A DNA stretch of 64,000 bases from Leptasterias polaris (GCA_037783415.1 JAZGTN010000163.1:1426001-1490000); one strand, 5' to 3'; positions 43,827-56,619 are shown, counted from the stretch's first letter. Program-made: numbers and translations. The notes: generated by a model from the sequence alone, not told the origin.

Positions 43827-44354
43827 TCAGCCCTATTTTACGAGAGTCTAGACAAGGCTTGTACTTTTCAGTAAGCAAATCACCTTTGACCCAACACTCT
43901 TGCTCATACTTAATGTGGATTGGTCCATATCGACTGTGCATGTCTTGTGCGTATGGAGAATGAGAAAAACAACTACACAAAGATTATAATTTCACATAGC
44001 AATTTGTTAGAAATATAAATGCACAAGTTTTCAATTATTATCTAGGCCTAGTAAAATAAGTTGTTAAAATTAACATTCTTAATAAAAAAAAATAGAATAC
44101 AACCTGTGACAAGGATGTTAATTTTTTAGAAACCACACTTGCTAATCACACCCCATAGGTTTAATGATAACATGGTCAAAAAACGAAGGTAAAATCTTAA
44201 ATGCTCAGGTTTTCATTGTTGATCTTATAAATTTATTTTACTTTCGTATAATTCATGTCTAAATGTTACTTTCCCAATAATATGATACATTTTATAGCCA
44301 TGAACTAGTTAAACAAGTATTTATGGATTTTGGGTTGAAAAAAGAAAAATTGAA
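43827..44354. other. No gene seen
   Basis: AT-rich flank of the piggyBac element. Confidence 0.4.
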
Positions 44355-44424
44355 TACAGGGAGATTTGAACCAACGACCTCCGTATTAACATGCCGGCGC
44401 TCTACCAACTTTGCTAAATAGCCC
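44355..44424 (-). pseudogene. tRNA-like sequence (SINE head or tRNA pseudogene)
   Basis: Minus strand: A box TAGCAAAGTTGGTAGAGC (44416-44399) and B box GGTTCAAATC (44371-44362) at tRNA spacing, with an anticodon-loop-like TGTTAAT. The anticodon and acceptor stems do not pair well, so it is not a functional tRNA gene. Confidence 0.6.
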
Positions 44425-45250
44425 TATGTTGGCGGTCTTCCCATTTTGTCAACATTTTTGTTCGGGGGGGGGGGGGGGCAGTCAGAAGCCATTTAAACTG
44501 ACGTGTAGCCACAGAATAGCACACATGTAAAACTTATTATGGTTGGGACCAACTTGGTCCCGGAAGTTTGAATTTGGGTGAGACCTTCACATGGCCTTCG
44601 TTGCATTAGCCATCATTCCCTTTGCTCGCTTACTACCAACTGTAAACAGAAAAAAACAGTCGAATTTATATTGGACCTGAAGTGTGCTTGAAGTTGAAAC
44701 ACAAAATGAATGCTAAGTTCTTTGCAGTTTATTCATTTTTATGGCTACTATGTACAAACTCCATCCTTCCTAGAGCGAAATCTCACTAAATGTTTCAAAA
44801 GTCGAATTACATGTAAGCCTAAATTCAACTTGCCCAATTTTCAATACTTTAGCAAATCTTGGTAACTGATCTTTGCAACAGGTGTGAATGGCAAAAAAAA
44901 CAGTTTTCTGTAATTGACAGAAGAACAAAAAGAAACATTTCAGATTATCAGAGGATGAAGACAAAGCTGTTGATTGCTTAAAAAAATTTAAAAATCTATA
45001 TTTTAAGGGGACTTAACAGGGCACAGCCCTCCCCCCCCCCCCATGGCTGCACCCAAATTTTGACTTATGGAATTACAATACAAGTAACAAGAATACAAAT
45101 TTCACCTGTTATTTAGCTTTAATGTGATAATTTCATTTTTATTGTTTTCTATTTAAAGGCAGACAACATAATTATTTTGTTTTCTACACTGTCAGATTAT
45201 CTTGTAAAAAATAGTAAATGGCATAACAAGAGCACTTTAAAGGGGCTTGT
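44425..45250. other. MITE end fragment, otherwise nothing
   Basis: 44535-44600 matches, in reverse orientation, the left end of the MITE at 25948 (hairpin GGGACCAACTTGGTCCC, then CGGAAGTTTGAAT). G run at 44465-44478, C run at 45030-45042. Confidence 0.5.
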
Positions 45251-45769
45251 TTAAAGGAGCTCTATACTTCTGGTAAGATACAAAACAAAAAAGCTCACAG
45301 ATTCACACTAAACGTACATGGTTTAAAGATATTGATAGTCGAAAGCTTCCCTTAAAATATTAGTGGCTGAGGTGCTGTAGTTTTTGAGAAATTAGTAAAA
45401 CAATATCACAAAAACACTTTTCGTCTCACTGAGACGAGAAGTCTTTTTTGAGGACAATTCGTTGAATGCTGCCCTCACACACTCGATAATATTTGTACAT
45501 TTTCAGTTGGAAAGATTCGCAAATGGTTCATGTTTATGTTACCTCGTACCCAGTAAAATAGGAGAATATCTAATTTGTGTTTGTCGTGTATAGTAGTGAG
45601 CACAGTTTCCGCGCGTGCGAGGTTGTTTGGAGTTGCTGTGTAAATACTACACACATCGCGTTGTCGATAAAAAATATCTTTGCAATCTTCATAAGTTATA
45701 CCACGGCTTTTATCGATGTTAGAGTCTGAAAGGTCAATTTACTAGATCTAAACTGGATTCAACGGTTGC

Positions 45770-45866
45770 CAATAAACCCAGAAAGAAAATTGGGAGGCCA
45801 AAGTTGACAGAATAGGCCCTAAAACGATCAAAGAGTGCGTCGGTCAAACGCCATGCATGTCAGGTA
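45770..45866 (+). pseudogene. Basic GRPK-type fragment
   Basis: A frame reading KIGRPKLTE, one stop, then ALKRSKSASVKRHACQ, ending at a donor-like GTATAG. The GRPK motif is AT-hook-like. Broken by the stop; possibly a transposase or DNA-binding relic inside the TTAA element. Confidence 0.3.
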
Positions 45867-46365
45867 TAGAAAACTTCAAAAGTTGTTACTTCCAAGTTCC
45901 ATCCAGCATGAAATTGAAAGGGTCCTGTGCCGTCGGTGCTTGGACCATCTTGGACGTAGGACTAGGATTAGGAAGATACCTGGAGAAGTAAAGCCATGGG
46001 ACTGAGTCTTTCGAACGGTGACCTGGAGAGATTGCTGCTAGATATGCACACACTGAAGTGAGTTTTCTTTATATAAATCTTGATTATTTTAATACCAATA
46101 TGTGACCACTCTGTTCTGTAATAGGATAGGAGGCATTTTGGTTTGCCAGAAATCGTGGGCCTATTTTGATAGTGTCAAAGTGTGCCATTTGATTGAATGA
46201 AAAGGCTCTCTAAGTATTCATACTTTTGAACAGTAAAACAATCACATAATCATAATGCTGCCATGTATTTTAATTTATTTGTATTGATATATATTCTTCA
46301 TTAGGACGTTAGGTCTACTTCTTGATTAAATTTAACACAAACAAAAATATTTTTAACTTTTATAG

Positions 46366-46485
46366 ATCTGCTGTCCAATCATCAGTGCCACTGCTACCCC
46401 CCTTTTGAGCCACCGGTTACGTCAACACCATCATGGAGTTGGACCAGAAAATGTTGAAGGGGGACATTTCAGAATCTTCCAATGT
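46366..46485 (+). CDS. Exon-like segment 1 in the TTAA element
   Basis: Acceptor TTTTATAG, donor GTAAGTTTAT. An ATG at 46433 (context CCATCATGG, upstream in-frame TGA) opens 17 codons, MELDQKMLKGDISESSN, and two extra bases that join in phase to the next segment. No family recognised. Confidence 0.35.
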
Positions 46486-46855
46486 GTAAGTTTATGGTAC
46501 CAATTAAAATCTTTTAAAAAGACGAGTTGTTGGCCAACAGCCAAGCACCTATAATTTATTGATTAAAAAAAATGTTTTATGAGAACATACAATGATACAT
46601 GTACGTACAGATGTAACCATTACCAGCTGTCCATCAATTACAGTATATCTGTAGTCCCGCCGTATGTAGATCCAGATGACTTTGCAGTTTGTTTGAAAGG
46701 ATGCAATTTCAAATTCTTGTTTGTGTTTATTAACTTATGAAGTTAACGTGCATTCAACAAGAAGTACCATGTATGATGTGTACGTGTTAATTTTAGACAT
46801 GTTGTACAGATTCATTACTTCAACTATTTTTATTTATTTTGTGCATCTTCTGTAG

Positions 46856-46903
46856 TTCTGTTATTTCTGGAGTTGCACCATTTGAATCACCAACAGAAAA
46901 GTG
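46856..46903 (+). CDS. Exon-like segment 2 in the TTAA element
   Basis: Acceptor CTTCTGTAG, donor GTAGGTGC. Continues segment 1 in phase as VSVISGVAPFESPTEK with two bases left over. The next exon is unclear: joining to 47825 gives a stop after five codons. Confidence 0.3.
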
Positions 46904-47824
46904 GTAGGTGCACACATTGTTATTTCTGTTAACTTCAGCTCTATTAAATGTAAACTAGTTAACTGGTAAGTTGAACTCATTTCTCGTTTCATGAATTTGG
47001 CCAATTATATTCATGTCAGAACATACAACGCAATTGAAAAAAGGATGTATACTATGCCAAGCCAATGAGGAGGAGGCAGAGACGGGCACCACGGCATTTT
47101 TGTCTGAATTAGGGGGCATCATGGCAAAAACAAAATTTAACGAGACAGGTGAAAAAACTAAGGCCCCAAAAACGTTGTACACAAAAACAATGCGTCTTAA
47201 TAGGGGGCGACTTTGTAGTGGGCAACTTTGGAGTGGGCGAGTTGACAGTAACGACACTGTAGCCAATACGTTTGTTGTAAACGCAATCCTTTGGCTGCTT
47301 TTTATTTGTTTTGTCTTGGTGTGATCATGCTGAATTTTGTCATTACAACAAGAGACAAAAACCTTTTTTTTTAGTCCTGAGATAGTAAAACATTTTCTTT
47401 ATCAGAAATGCATGAAATACAAGTGCACCCAAGAAGTTTACCAAACATTCATCATTGTTTTTATGTACACCATGTATGATGATCATACGCAAAGTGATTT
47501 AGCCTTTTATTTCCTCTTATTATTTTAGGTATGATAGTATTGTGCAATACAAGTCTTTTATTCGAATTGTACTTTGTTTTATTGCATTTATAGTACATTT
47601 TGGTCTTGACTTGTCCCAACTGGGTCGCTGTACTCAATTTTTTTTTTTTATTCTGATATCTGTGCAGATGCAAAAATTCAGTCTTTAACTTGACCATTTA
47701 CGTTCAGGTTAAGCGATTCTGTGCACAGTAACCCTGGTTATTTCAATAACCTTATATTATTTTGAGTCCATTTTTGGTAATTATGTTACCTAACCTGGTA
47801 CTTTTTTTTCCCCTCAAATTTCAG

Positions 47825-48018
47825 GCCTCTCTGTGACTGACCTACCGTTGTATCACGTTAAAGTTTTGGAGGATTCTGTCCGGAGGTACTTGCAGCAGGA
47901 GAACTTGACCAGTGTCTGGTGTCTTCCTGATATTGTAACCCGGCCAGATTTCTGTGGGTTGGTGCAATGGTGTCCCGTTCAAGAATGCTGCAACCAGAGA
48001 TATCTGTCACTTCGCTAA
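47825..48018 (+). CDS. Exon-like terminal ORF in the TTAA element
   Basis: Preceded by a strong acceptor (CCCCTCAAATTTCAG) and open to a stop at 48018 in one frame (LYHVKVLEDSVRRYLQQEN..., five Cys in the last ~35 residues: WCLPD, FCGLVQWCP, ECCNQ). It is out of phase with segments 1 and 2. No family recognised. The Cys-rich end could be a zinc-binding relic. Confidence 0.3.
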
Positions 48019-49187
48019 ACGTGGATGGATTTTGCGTTCTTGTGTAAATACCGCGAAAGTTTTTGGCTGTTTTATCAGCATTTTTAGACACTGTATTCAG
48101 CTGAAACTTTCACATGTGATTTTATATAATCTTTCTGTATAATTTTGCCTATAAATAAGCCTTTACATAGAACAAAAAAAAAGCAATCTAAGACCCTACC
48201 TTTTCGGTCATTTATTATTTATGTTGTAACAAAGTACTGCTAGGTAATTGCCTAATTGTTTGTTTATTAGGTGTTATAGAGGATTGGTACAGCCAACAAA
48301 AAATAGTTGCAGACAATATTGATGTTTTGTGTGATCAACCGTATACTTGAAAAAACAAATCTGTGAACATTTTTGCTCAATCCGTTGTGTGACTCAGGAG
48401 AAAATAGTGAACAAGTATGCTCAGTTGTCAGCACGTAAATACATTGCCGTTATTTTGGGTTCTAACAACCGAAATCAGTAATAGTGCATTTGTTTTAAGA
48501 GTTTCAGATACAGTTTCCTTGATTATGAATTCATATTTCACAGAAAAAAAAGGTTCCAGTGTGAACTTCATAAAGTTTTCAATTCTGTATAATGACTTTT
48601 AGATAAAGAAAAATCAATGTTCATTGTGGATTTAAGATAAAGAAAAAGCCACGTTCATTGCTTTCTGTGGCTTCCGTTTAGTATCAATAGTAAACTTATT
48701 TTAAGCAATACTCACGACCAAGTGTGCCAAATGCTGTATTGCAAATGGATCCACTCCAGAGATAAGAGGGAACATACAACAAATATTTCAACATTGATGC
48801 TTTATACCAGTCTACTAATTGCCTGGGCGTCCTTTAGTTGCTTTTAATTATACTTAGCATTAATATTTAAATGTTTAATATAATTAAATTGTACTAGTGT
48901 ACATGTAAATGTGGGTATGTGTGTGAGAAATTCATGCAGCTGAAAGAAGAAACTTAAAATAAATGAATGTTTCCATAAAACAAGAAAACAAATGTGAAAG
49001 TGTTGTCATTAATATGGTGGTAAACATTTATTAAAATTGGTTAACTGATCAAAGGTTCCCTAGAGAGAAGGGTAAAACAATACTATCTACTTATATCGGA
49101 GGAATGGAATTATGCTTAAAAATATTTGTTTATATTGTTGTATATATTTGTTTATAGTGGGCTTGCGGGATTTATTAGGCCCCTTTC

Positions 49188-49797
49188 TTTAGACGAATGC
49201 ACCAAGCGCGCATTTGGAGAGCCAAACGTAAGGAAGCCACACAGTGAACAGTTTGTAAGACCAAAAATGCAATCATTGTTGGTTTTTCCTTCTCAGTAAT
49301 CTAGAGGACAAGTGTAAAAGTTTTTCAAACAAAACAAACGAAACCTTGATGAAATTTTGTTATAATAGCAATGACTCGTGTATATATACTGCATAGTGAG
49401 TGTTCTCACAAGATAGTCGGGCACCTCAATGTTTACCCAAAACCGCATTCAGTTCTGTGTAGTAAGTAAGGAGCCATACGTTTCCTTACGCAGCAGCTGA
49501 TTGGTTACATAGCAACATAGCACACTCAGTTTGGTTCACGGTTTTACCAATCAAGTAAGGGCTCTCATTTACAAACGAAATATGGCGGCCATTTCGATTC
49601 TGAACGGTATAAACGCTGACGAAGACGAATTCTTAAAGTATTCTTGACTGTTTCGAGAATCCTTAGAAATAAAGAATACAGTGAAAGACTAGATCAATAG
49701 TGTAGCTAACATTCTATGAGTAAAATTCTTCTGCCCAATTCCGTTAACTAAATAAGCAAATGACTTCCGGAGACACTTATTTCTGCACACGGATGCT
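49188..49797. repeat. Inverted repeat, left arm
   Basis: Reverse-complement match to 51655-52290, diverged by many small changes and indels. Outer end TTTCTTTAGACGAATGCACC; inner end TTTCTGCACACGGATGC. Contains a short frame MAAISILNGINADEDEF starting at about 49582. Confidence 0.85.
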
Positions 49798-50721
49798 TTG
49801 TTTTTGGTCTTATATTTCTTTATTTTGAACACAGAAAATTATGTCATAGTTTTTGTAGGTATAATGAAACACTGTTGCTTCGTTATGTGATGTTTTTGTT
49901 TTGTTACAATAATACATTTTCCCTAAATGAATTTTTGAAAACGTTTCTTCCAAGCTCATTGTTTATGGAAAACCGTGGCGGTCATGCAAATAAAAGGAAG
50001 CACTTTTCTGACCCCTACATACGTACACTGACTGTTACAGAAGTGATTTGAAAACCGAACAAAAGTAATTACTCCAGCAGCCCACAAAACCACCCTCCAG
50101 ATATAAGTGTATAACACTGTACAACTATTGAAAGATTTGTTTGAATGCATTACTTATACGTGAAGCGCCAAGCATGTGTAATTATAAATCACAGTAAAAA
50201 CCAGTAATCTTTACACACAGCTATGCCGGTGTGTAGTTCATAGCAATAGTCAAACATCAGAACCCAGCTTCGTTGCAAGTACCATGCAAGTACATAGTAC
50301 ATGTACAAACATACACGATGACCAGACCCGTGTGTACAGTTCAAAAACCGCAAACATTTACAAGCTATTATTAGCACACACTACTAGCGCGCGACACGGT
50401 GGTGTTATCGATCGCTAGCTGGCGATGGCAAGTGACCTTTCATGACCGCGAACCCGATCTCTATTTTTAGACGGGCGCAGTCAACTTTCGAATTCATACA
50501 CAAGTAAGAATCGCCGGTTCACGAATCATGAGTCTCTCGCTGCAAGAGGGCGCCATGCCAATAATTGTAATCTGCAACGGATTTACACAACTTTCCTGAA
50601 AAACTTCCGTGTAATTTTCAGGCTGAAACTTCTACAGGTAAATTGTATTATATACATCTTTATTCACAGTGAGTAGGGATTCATTCCATGGCCTAAAACT
50701 AGAAGTATAGAGCTCCTTTAA

Positions 50722-50904
50722 GAAAAATTCAAACAGAAACTACAGTTTCAATTTCCTAAAGGCCCCCCCCCCCCCTGAAAAAATGGCGCACCCCTTACGC
50801 ATCCAAAAATGTTATAATCCTACATGTAGTTACTTGTTGAAAAGCATGAAAAGCATCCCAGTAATAAATGTATCATAATGACAATAAAACAAGCTAAAAG
50901 GAGA
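50722..50904. other. No gene seen
   Basis: Short flank of the TTAA element with a C run at 50763-50775, leading into the non-LTR fragment. Confidence 0.4.
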
Positions 50905-51152
50905 TCGGCTGGACACACTGCCCGAAGAAATGACAATAGATGGACAACAAGAATAATGGATTGCAACCAAGGACAAGGAAAATGAAAATAGGTAGACAGA
51001 GAAGAAGATGGAGAGATGACATCAGGGTATATGCAGGAACAACATGGACCAGAACTGCAAGAAATAGAAATGAATGGAATTTTCATGAGGAGGGCTACAT
51101 CCTACACTGGATGAACACAGCCTAATGATGATGATGATGATGATGATGTTTG
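50905..51152 (+). pseudogene. Non-LTR retrotransposon 3' end
   Basis: A short frame with the polyprotein C-terminal pattern: GRSAGHTARRNDNRWTTRI, RQRRRWRDDIRVYAG, TARNRNEWN, EGYILHWMNTA and stop at 51124, followed by a (GAT)n tail at 51126-51147. 5'-truncated copy of a LINE-type element; different from the one at 9718-10180. Confidence 0.75.
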
Positions 51153-51654
51153 TTTCAAACCTATATAATTGTAGATGTATAGCGTTGATAAAAATAACCT
51201 GTGAAAGTTTCACTTCAAAAGGTGTTATCGTTTTTGAGATTTCGGCGAAAATCTGAAGCTGTTATTTTCCGTTAGATTACGTAGGAGAGGAGTCGTTACA
51301 AATTTAAATTGTAGTTCGTTAAAAAAGTACTACCGCCCTCTTGTGGTCTTGAACGTAAAAATACCGATTTGGGTGGTTCGAAATTGGTTCATGCATTCTG
51401 CCTGTTGTCGGCCGACCTCGCGTAACCCCAAACGGGGTCACAAACTCCCGACTGTGGCAGTTCCATAATCTTATGATAATATATGCAGCAAAGCCAAACC
51501 GCAGAGCCATCCTGTGTCAGCTACTACCTGTACACAGTCAATGCACAGGCTAGGGCCAGGGTCTGAAATTTTCATTTGCGGCATATTATGCATAATAATT
51601 ATGCATGACCGTCGCGGAGGACACGTTTTCAAAAAAATCATTTCGGGACCAAAA
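51153..51654. other. No gene seen
   Basis: Non-coding spacer between the LINE fragment and the right inverted arm, with an ATAATTATGCAT palindromic stretch near 51590. Confidence 0.4.
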
Positions 51655-52290
51655 ACGTAAGCATCCGTGTGCAGAAATAAGGGCCTCCGGAAAAGTCATT
51701 TTCTTTATAGTTACCGGAATTGGGCAGAAGAATTTTACAAATGGAATGTTAGCTACACTATTTATCAAGTATTTCGCTGTATTCTTTATTTCTAAGGATT
51801 CTCTAAACAGTCAAGAACACCTAAAGAATCTGTCTTCGTCAGCGTTACCGTTCAGAATCGAAATGTCCTCCATGTCTCGTTTGTAAAATGAGAGCGCTAA
51901 CTTGATTGCTCAAATCGTGAACCAAACTGATTGCGCTATCTTGCATGCACGTAATCAATCAGCTGCTGCGTAAGGAAACGCTAGGCACAATGGTCGTGAA
52001 TGGTCGTGTATGGCTCCTTATATGCTACATAGAACTGAATATTGAGGGTAAACATTGAGGTACCCGACTATCTTGGGAAAACACACGAGTCGTTGCTAAT
52101 AATATATAAAACTATTTCGTCGTTGTTTTGTGGTTTCGTTTGTTTTGTTTGAAAAACTTTTACACCAGTCATCTAGATTACTGAGAAGAACAAACCATCA
52201 ATGTTACCATTTTTTGGTCTTACAAACTTTTCACTTTGGCTTCCTCACGTGTGGCTAACAACAATGTTGGTGCATTCGTCTAAAGAAAGA
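51655..52290. repeat. Inverted repeat, right arm
   Basis: Reverse-complement partner of 49188-49797. On the minus strand it carries the parallel short frame MEDISILNGNADEDRFF (about 51868) and, after a stop, a 60-codon frame (51768-51586). Confidence 0.85.
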
Positions 52291-52659
52291 TGCCTACCAC
52301 CCAAGCCCATTTATTAATATTATATAACAAAATTATAACAACTAGACTTACATTTTTGTTGCATAACAAAAACGAGGTGTTCGGCATGATATTAAAATGT
52401 TGGTCGTAATATCCCAGCTGTCGTATTCGTAATTTTTAAAAATCCACCACTTGTCAAGTAATGGACAAAATATATGACAAGTACTGTACACGAAGTAAAT
52501 TGCGACGTTTTTTGTAAACGATGATATTTACATAAATCTTACAATTGTCATCGCCGTGTCTGAGAGACATACTCAGCGCGGGCCTAGAGCGCCTTCGGCA
52601 GGCATGGTCACGTCGATCAACGTGTTGTAGGTCTCGATGTTTGATGAGAAGCGAACCAA

Positions 52660-52960
52660 TTTCGATCTTTTTAGGTGTTCGGGCATTCAGCCCGAACAAC
52701 TCCTTGTTTTTGTTCGGTTTTTTTTCTAGTTTTTTTTAGGTGTTCATCAGCTAGCAGCCGAAAACCTATTGTTATTGTTAAGTTTTTGTAGGTGTTCGTG
52801 CAATATGAGCACGAACACCTCTTTGTTATTGTTCCGGTTTTTTTTTGTAGGTGTTCGTGCAATATGAGCACGAACACCTCTTTGTTATTGTTCCGTTTTT
52901 TGTTTTTTTTTAGGTGTTCGTGCAATTCAGCACGAACACCTATTGTTTTTTTTTTTTTTT
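52660..52960. repeat. GGTGTTCG hairpin array
   Basis: Five hairpin units: 52673 (GGTGTTCGGGC...GCCCGAACA), a decayed one at 52739, and three AGGTGTTCGTGC-loop-GCACGAACACCT at 52794, 52847 and 52912. Each is followed by TTTGTTATTGTTCCG and a T run. Short frames here are repeat artefacts. Confidence 0.92.
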
Positions 52961-53870
52961 TTTTCTTTTTCTTTTCTTCTCCTTCTTCCAGGCAACTCTT
53001 CTCTGTTACATAACTCAAGATTTAAACTGAATTGAACCTTGAAACTTATCAATTGAACCTCAATACGAAGACGACACAGTTGTCATGACGTCATGATGAC
53101 GTCATCAGGTGTCATATTACAAGGTTTTTAAAGTTGAAAAATGACCATTTGCTTTTTGCTGTATCTCAACGAATATGAAAGCTATGTTGTTCATACTTGG
53201 GCATCGCATAGATCAAGGGTGGGGCAACATTTGAAAAGTTAACGCCAAAATCGTACGACCTTTTCTTCCGGGTCGTTACCCTAGGTCAAAGTTTGCCTTG
53301 GTTTTTTTCCTTAAAAAAACAACTTTCGAGCTTATATACGGAATAACTCAAGATTGAGATTGAATTGAATGTTGAAACTCAACAGATAGTTGAACCTTAG
53401 TATCAAAACAACACATACTTAATTACGTCATGATGACGTCATCGGGGATTGAATTACATTAAATCAAAGTTTAATATTTGTAAAAATCATAACTCAAAAA
53501 CCATAATTCGGATTTTGACAATCTACACATCATCGGATAGATCGTTAAAAGTTTGACAAATGCTTCACAGAACCCGTACAATTAATTTTACTTACTTCCG
53601 GTTCAAAACGGAAGTTGAACATTTCATAATATCTTATCTTATTCTTATCTTTAAAACTACTGATCACTTCAGCATAATTTGTGTATCAGATTGTAGAACA
53701 GCAATCCCTCTTAAACTTTTGCACTGAGATAACAACATTTTAAGCTTTTACATCTTGTTAAAACCGGACAATGAAGCGCACCTACCCACTCGTACCCCCC
53801 CCCCCACTTTCATTGACAACGCATTATGTACACATAACGTTGAAACTGATGCAAGCCAGTTCACGCGCTG
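52961..53870. repeat. Dispersed palindrome-rich repeat, long member 1
   Basis: Nearly identical to 57944-58850 in the same orientation. Holds TGACGTCA at 53086, 53097 and 53434, ETS-like dyads (53596 region) and repeated AACTCAAGATTGA/ CATAACTCAAAAACC motifs. Confidence 0.9.
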
Positions 53871-54044
53871 ACTGTGCCGTGCACTGCGATGTCATTGTCG
53901 TGTTGATTATCTATATAATTAAAATCGGTGCCAAGTTCCACCCCGCGGCGCTGCGAGATCCGACCGTCCGCTTGCGCACGGTGACCTCGCCCCCTCGAGG
54001 ACGAGGTTGTGCTCTGGGCTGCCATCTTTTTTATTGGGTCGCCA
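53871..54044. other. GC-richer spacer
   Basis: Contains CGCGGCGCTGCGAG and CCTCGCCCCCTCGAGGACGAGG; no gene recognised. Confidence 0.35.
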
Positions 54045-54760
54045 TCTTTTTTTTCTCACGTGTGATGACTTCCCACGAGTGATTGGTCCGTTATTTCCTC
54101 GGTCTTGGGTGTTCGCCGTAATTTCCCAGCTCTCTCGACAATATTGTGTTAATGTTGTTGGTCTTCAGAAGATATTTGTTGCACGTTTTGTGGGTTTAAA
54201 TGGTATTAAATAATTTATCAATAAATATCTACTGCATTTTGTGTCACCAAAAGTCCACGGTTTTAACGACCCATGAGTCTTTTCAGTGAACAATCAGAAG
54301 TAGCGCTGCATGACTAAGGTAATTTCTCAAGGATGTGCGCAATAAACAATTTGCATGTTGGGGGGATAACTGGTGTCCTCATTTTCCATCGAACAACGCT
54401 TTAGAAAGAGAGTGTGTACCAGCGACGGTTTTCTCACCCGTGATTATTTCTCACGTTTGATTGGTCCGTTATTACCTCGGTCTTGGGTGTTCGCCACAAT
54501 TTCCCAGCTCTCTCGAAAAGATTGTTTTAATGTTGTTTGTCTTCAGAAGATATTTGTTGCACGTTTTGTGGGTTAAATGGTATTAAATATTTTATCAATA
54601 AATATCTACTGCATTTTGTGTAACCAAAAGTCCACGGTTTTAACGACCTACGAGTCTTTTCAGTGAACAATCAGAAGTAGCGCTGCATGACTAAGGTAAT
54701 TTCTCAAGGATCACGCAATAACTGGTTCTCTTATTTTCGATCGAACAACGCTATGTTCCG
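54045..54760. repeat. Tandem duplication, ~370-bp unit
   Basis: 54070-54405 is repeated at 54445-54755 with ~90% identity (GATTGGTCCGTTATT, CTCGGTCTTGGGTGTTCGCC, ATCAATAAATATCTACTGC, GTAGCGCTGCATGACTAAGG). Both copies keep a short frame with GPLxPRSWVFAxISQLSR, but no gene is recognised. Confidence 0.9.
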
Positions 54761-56250
54761 ACGTCTACCCGCGATTGTGTGCAAAGGCAGCCGGATACCC
54801 GCGTTGGTCGGCCCTTGCGTGTTTTTTTTTTTGGCGCCGGGGTTAGTCTGTAGCGGAGCTTGCGTGAGGGTGTCAGATGATTTGTGGGTGTTGATTTTTG
54901 GATAAATTTGGCATATTCAAAACATAAATTGGGGGGTTTTGCCAGTCTTAAAATTTGCGTTCGCTATTGCATTTGTGCATTCTGGGAAGTTTCGCTTGCC
55001 GGACACCGCTTACTGGGTTGGCACTGGTGTTCCAACGTCTCCCCGCGCCTATGTGCAACGGCATACTAATATAGCGAGATGACTGATTTAAAATGCAGCT
55101 CAAAGGGGGGGGGGGGGGAGGGGGGGGGTTAATCCTAATTTCTACAGATACTGCATATTTTCTGTTAATGATGCTTTGTCTTCTTCCAGCTCATTTCATT
55201 TTATTGGGCAGATGTGACCTCCTATGTCCCCGTTATAAATTTTCCTTATATTATTGCTTTCATAAATTGATTGCTTACGTTATTTAGGCCTATACTCATT
55301 GACTGAATAACAACATAATATTCACAAAGACAAGCATTGTCAAATATTAGTCGTTACCTGCATTTAGTGGTATGTAGGCCTAAATACAACCAATAATTTC
55401 CGAGCAATAAAGAAATAAAGAAACAAGGCATAGGCCTAAAGAAAGCAAGAAATAACGACACAACGAAATAAAGGGAAAATGGACAAAAATAAAGCCTCCT
55501 CCAAACAAGCATATAAATCAAGAAATCAAAGACAGACAGAAAGGAACAAATAAATAAAGGAAAACGAAAACACACAAATAATTTTTATTTTATTTTCGTT
55601 TCCTATTTAAATCTTTAGACGTACGATGAATAAAATTTGAACAACTGCCTGGTCTGTCAAGACAGAACAAGTTTACAAACTGTCATCAACAAAATGTGCA
55701 AAATCACACCCCTGTAATACTTAACATTATTATTGTACTATCAACCATTTACAAAATCTAGAAGAACGAAATACGGAAACAAACGCATCCACACCCGAAA
55801 TAATAAAAAACACAGAATTAGTGACATAGAAACATCGAAATCAACTGTAACATAGTGACATAAAAACAGTACAAAATAAACGTCAATAGATATCAAGAAA
55901 CATCAGAGATAAATAATAGGCCCCCTGCAACTAAGGAAATAACGAAACTAAGACATAAACAAAATAAACAAATAAAAAGACAAACAGACCACTGAGTCAG
56001 AAAAACACATAGGCCTAATTACAGAAACAATTAAATAGAATACTGAGAAAATACAAAGTTCACAACGGGCAAACACGGATATTCAGAAAGAGAAAATATA
56101 GAAACAAAGACACATTTAAGAAATCAAGAGATAGAGACACAAACAAATCCAGAAATAAAGAAAAAAGGAAATCAAGTATTATACATAAATTCAAACATTT
56201 TACAAATTTTAGGAGCACAGGATCATAGGCCCTATATTTCATGGATTACT
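54761..56250. other. No gene seen; A-rich strand bias
   Basis: 54761-55370 has a G run at 55106-55128. From about 55370 to 56230 the plus strand is strongly A-rich with repeated AAATAAAGAAA/ACAAACAAATAAA words, giving spurious minus-strand Phe/Leu-rich frames. Confidence 0.5.
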
Positions 56251-56405
56251 CAGGCCTTTGTTGGATATTCAAAAAGTCTTGATATATCCAAAAACCTACA
56301 TATCATGCCAAGCATGCATCATTGCCTTTTTATATCATTCCCAAATATTAAAACACACCCCCAACTTATGCTTCGTAGTCGAGAAAAGGGGCGAAAACGG
56401 TGAGG

Positions 56406-56427
56406 GAAGGCGACGCGCGTCGCCTTC
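56406..56427. repeat. 22-bp perfect palindrome
   Basis: GAAGGCGACGC followed by its complement, in an otherwise AT-rich region. Confidence 0.95.
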
Positions 56428-56619
56428 GACCGCTGCACTCAACACCTTTTGCATGCTCAACATTTTATCATTAGGACATAACTACATTGCGTACAGATTT
56501 TAAATATCTTTACCAAACCAATTCTGAAAGTTATAAACTCTGATATCCTCTCCAATTACCCCCCCCCCCCCTTACCCCATGCACCGTTGTCACATTTTAT
56601 GGGCAAGAATCGCGCCCAC

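Larger units (their letters stand above)
45255..50717. mobile_element. TTAA-flanked 5.5 kb element
   Basis: 17-bp perfect inverted ends AGGAGCTCTATACTTCT (45255-45271) and complement (50701-50717), each flanked by TTAA (45251-45254 and 50718-50721). TTAA duplications occur in piggyBac and Kolobok superfamilies. I recognise no transposase; the interior has exon-like segments. It could be an old Kolobok-type copy or a long non-autonomous element. Confidence 0.7.

Noticed and set aside
44355..44424. Functional tRNA-Asn gene
   Set aside because: A and B boxes are present but the acceptor and anticodon stems do not pair acceptably.
52794..52960. Rho-independent terminators (hairpin followed by T run)
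   Set aside because: The genome is eukaryotic and the hairpins are members of a dispersed repeat, not gene ends.
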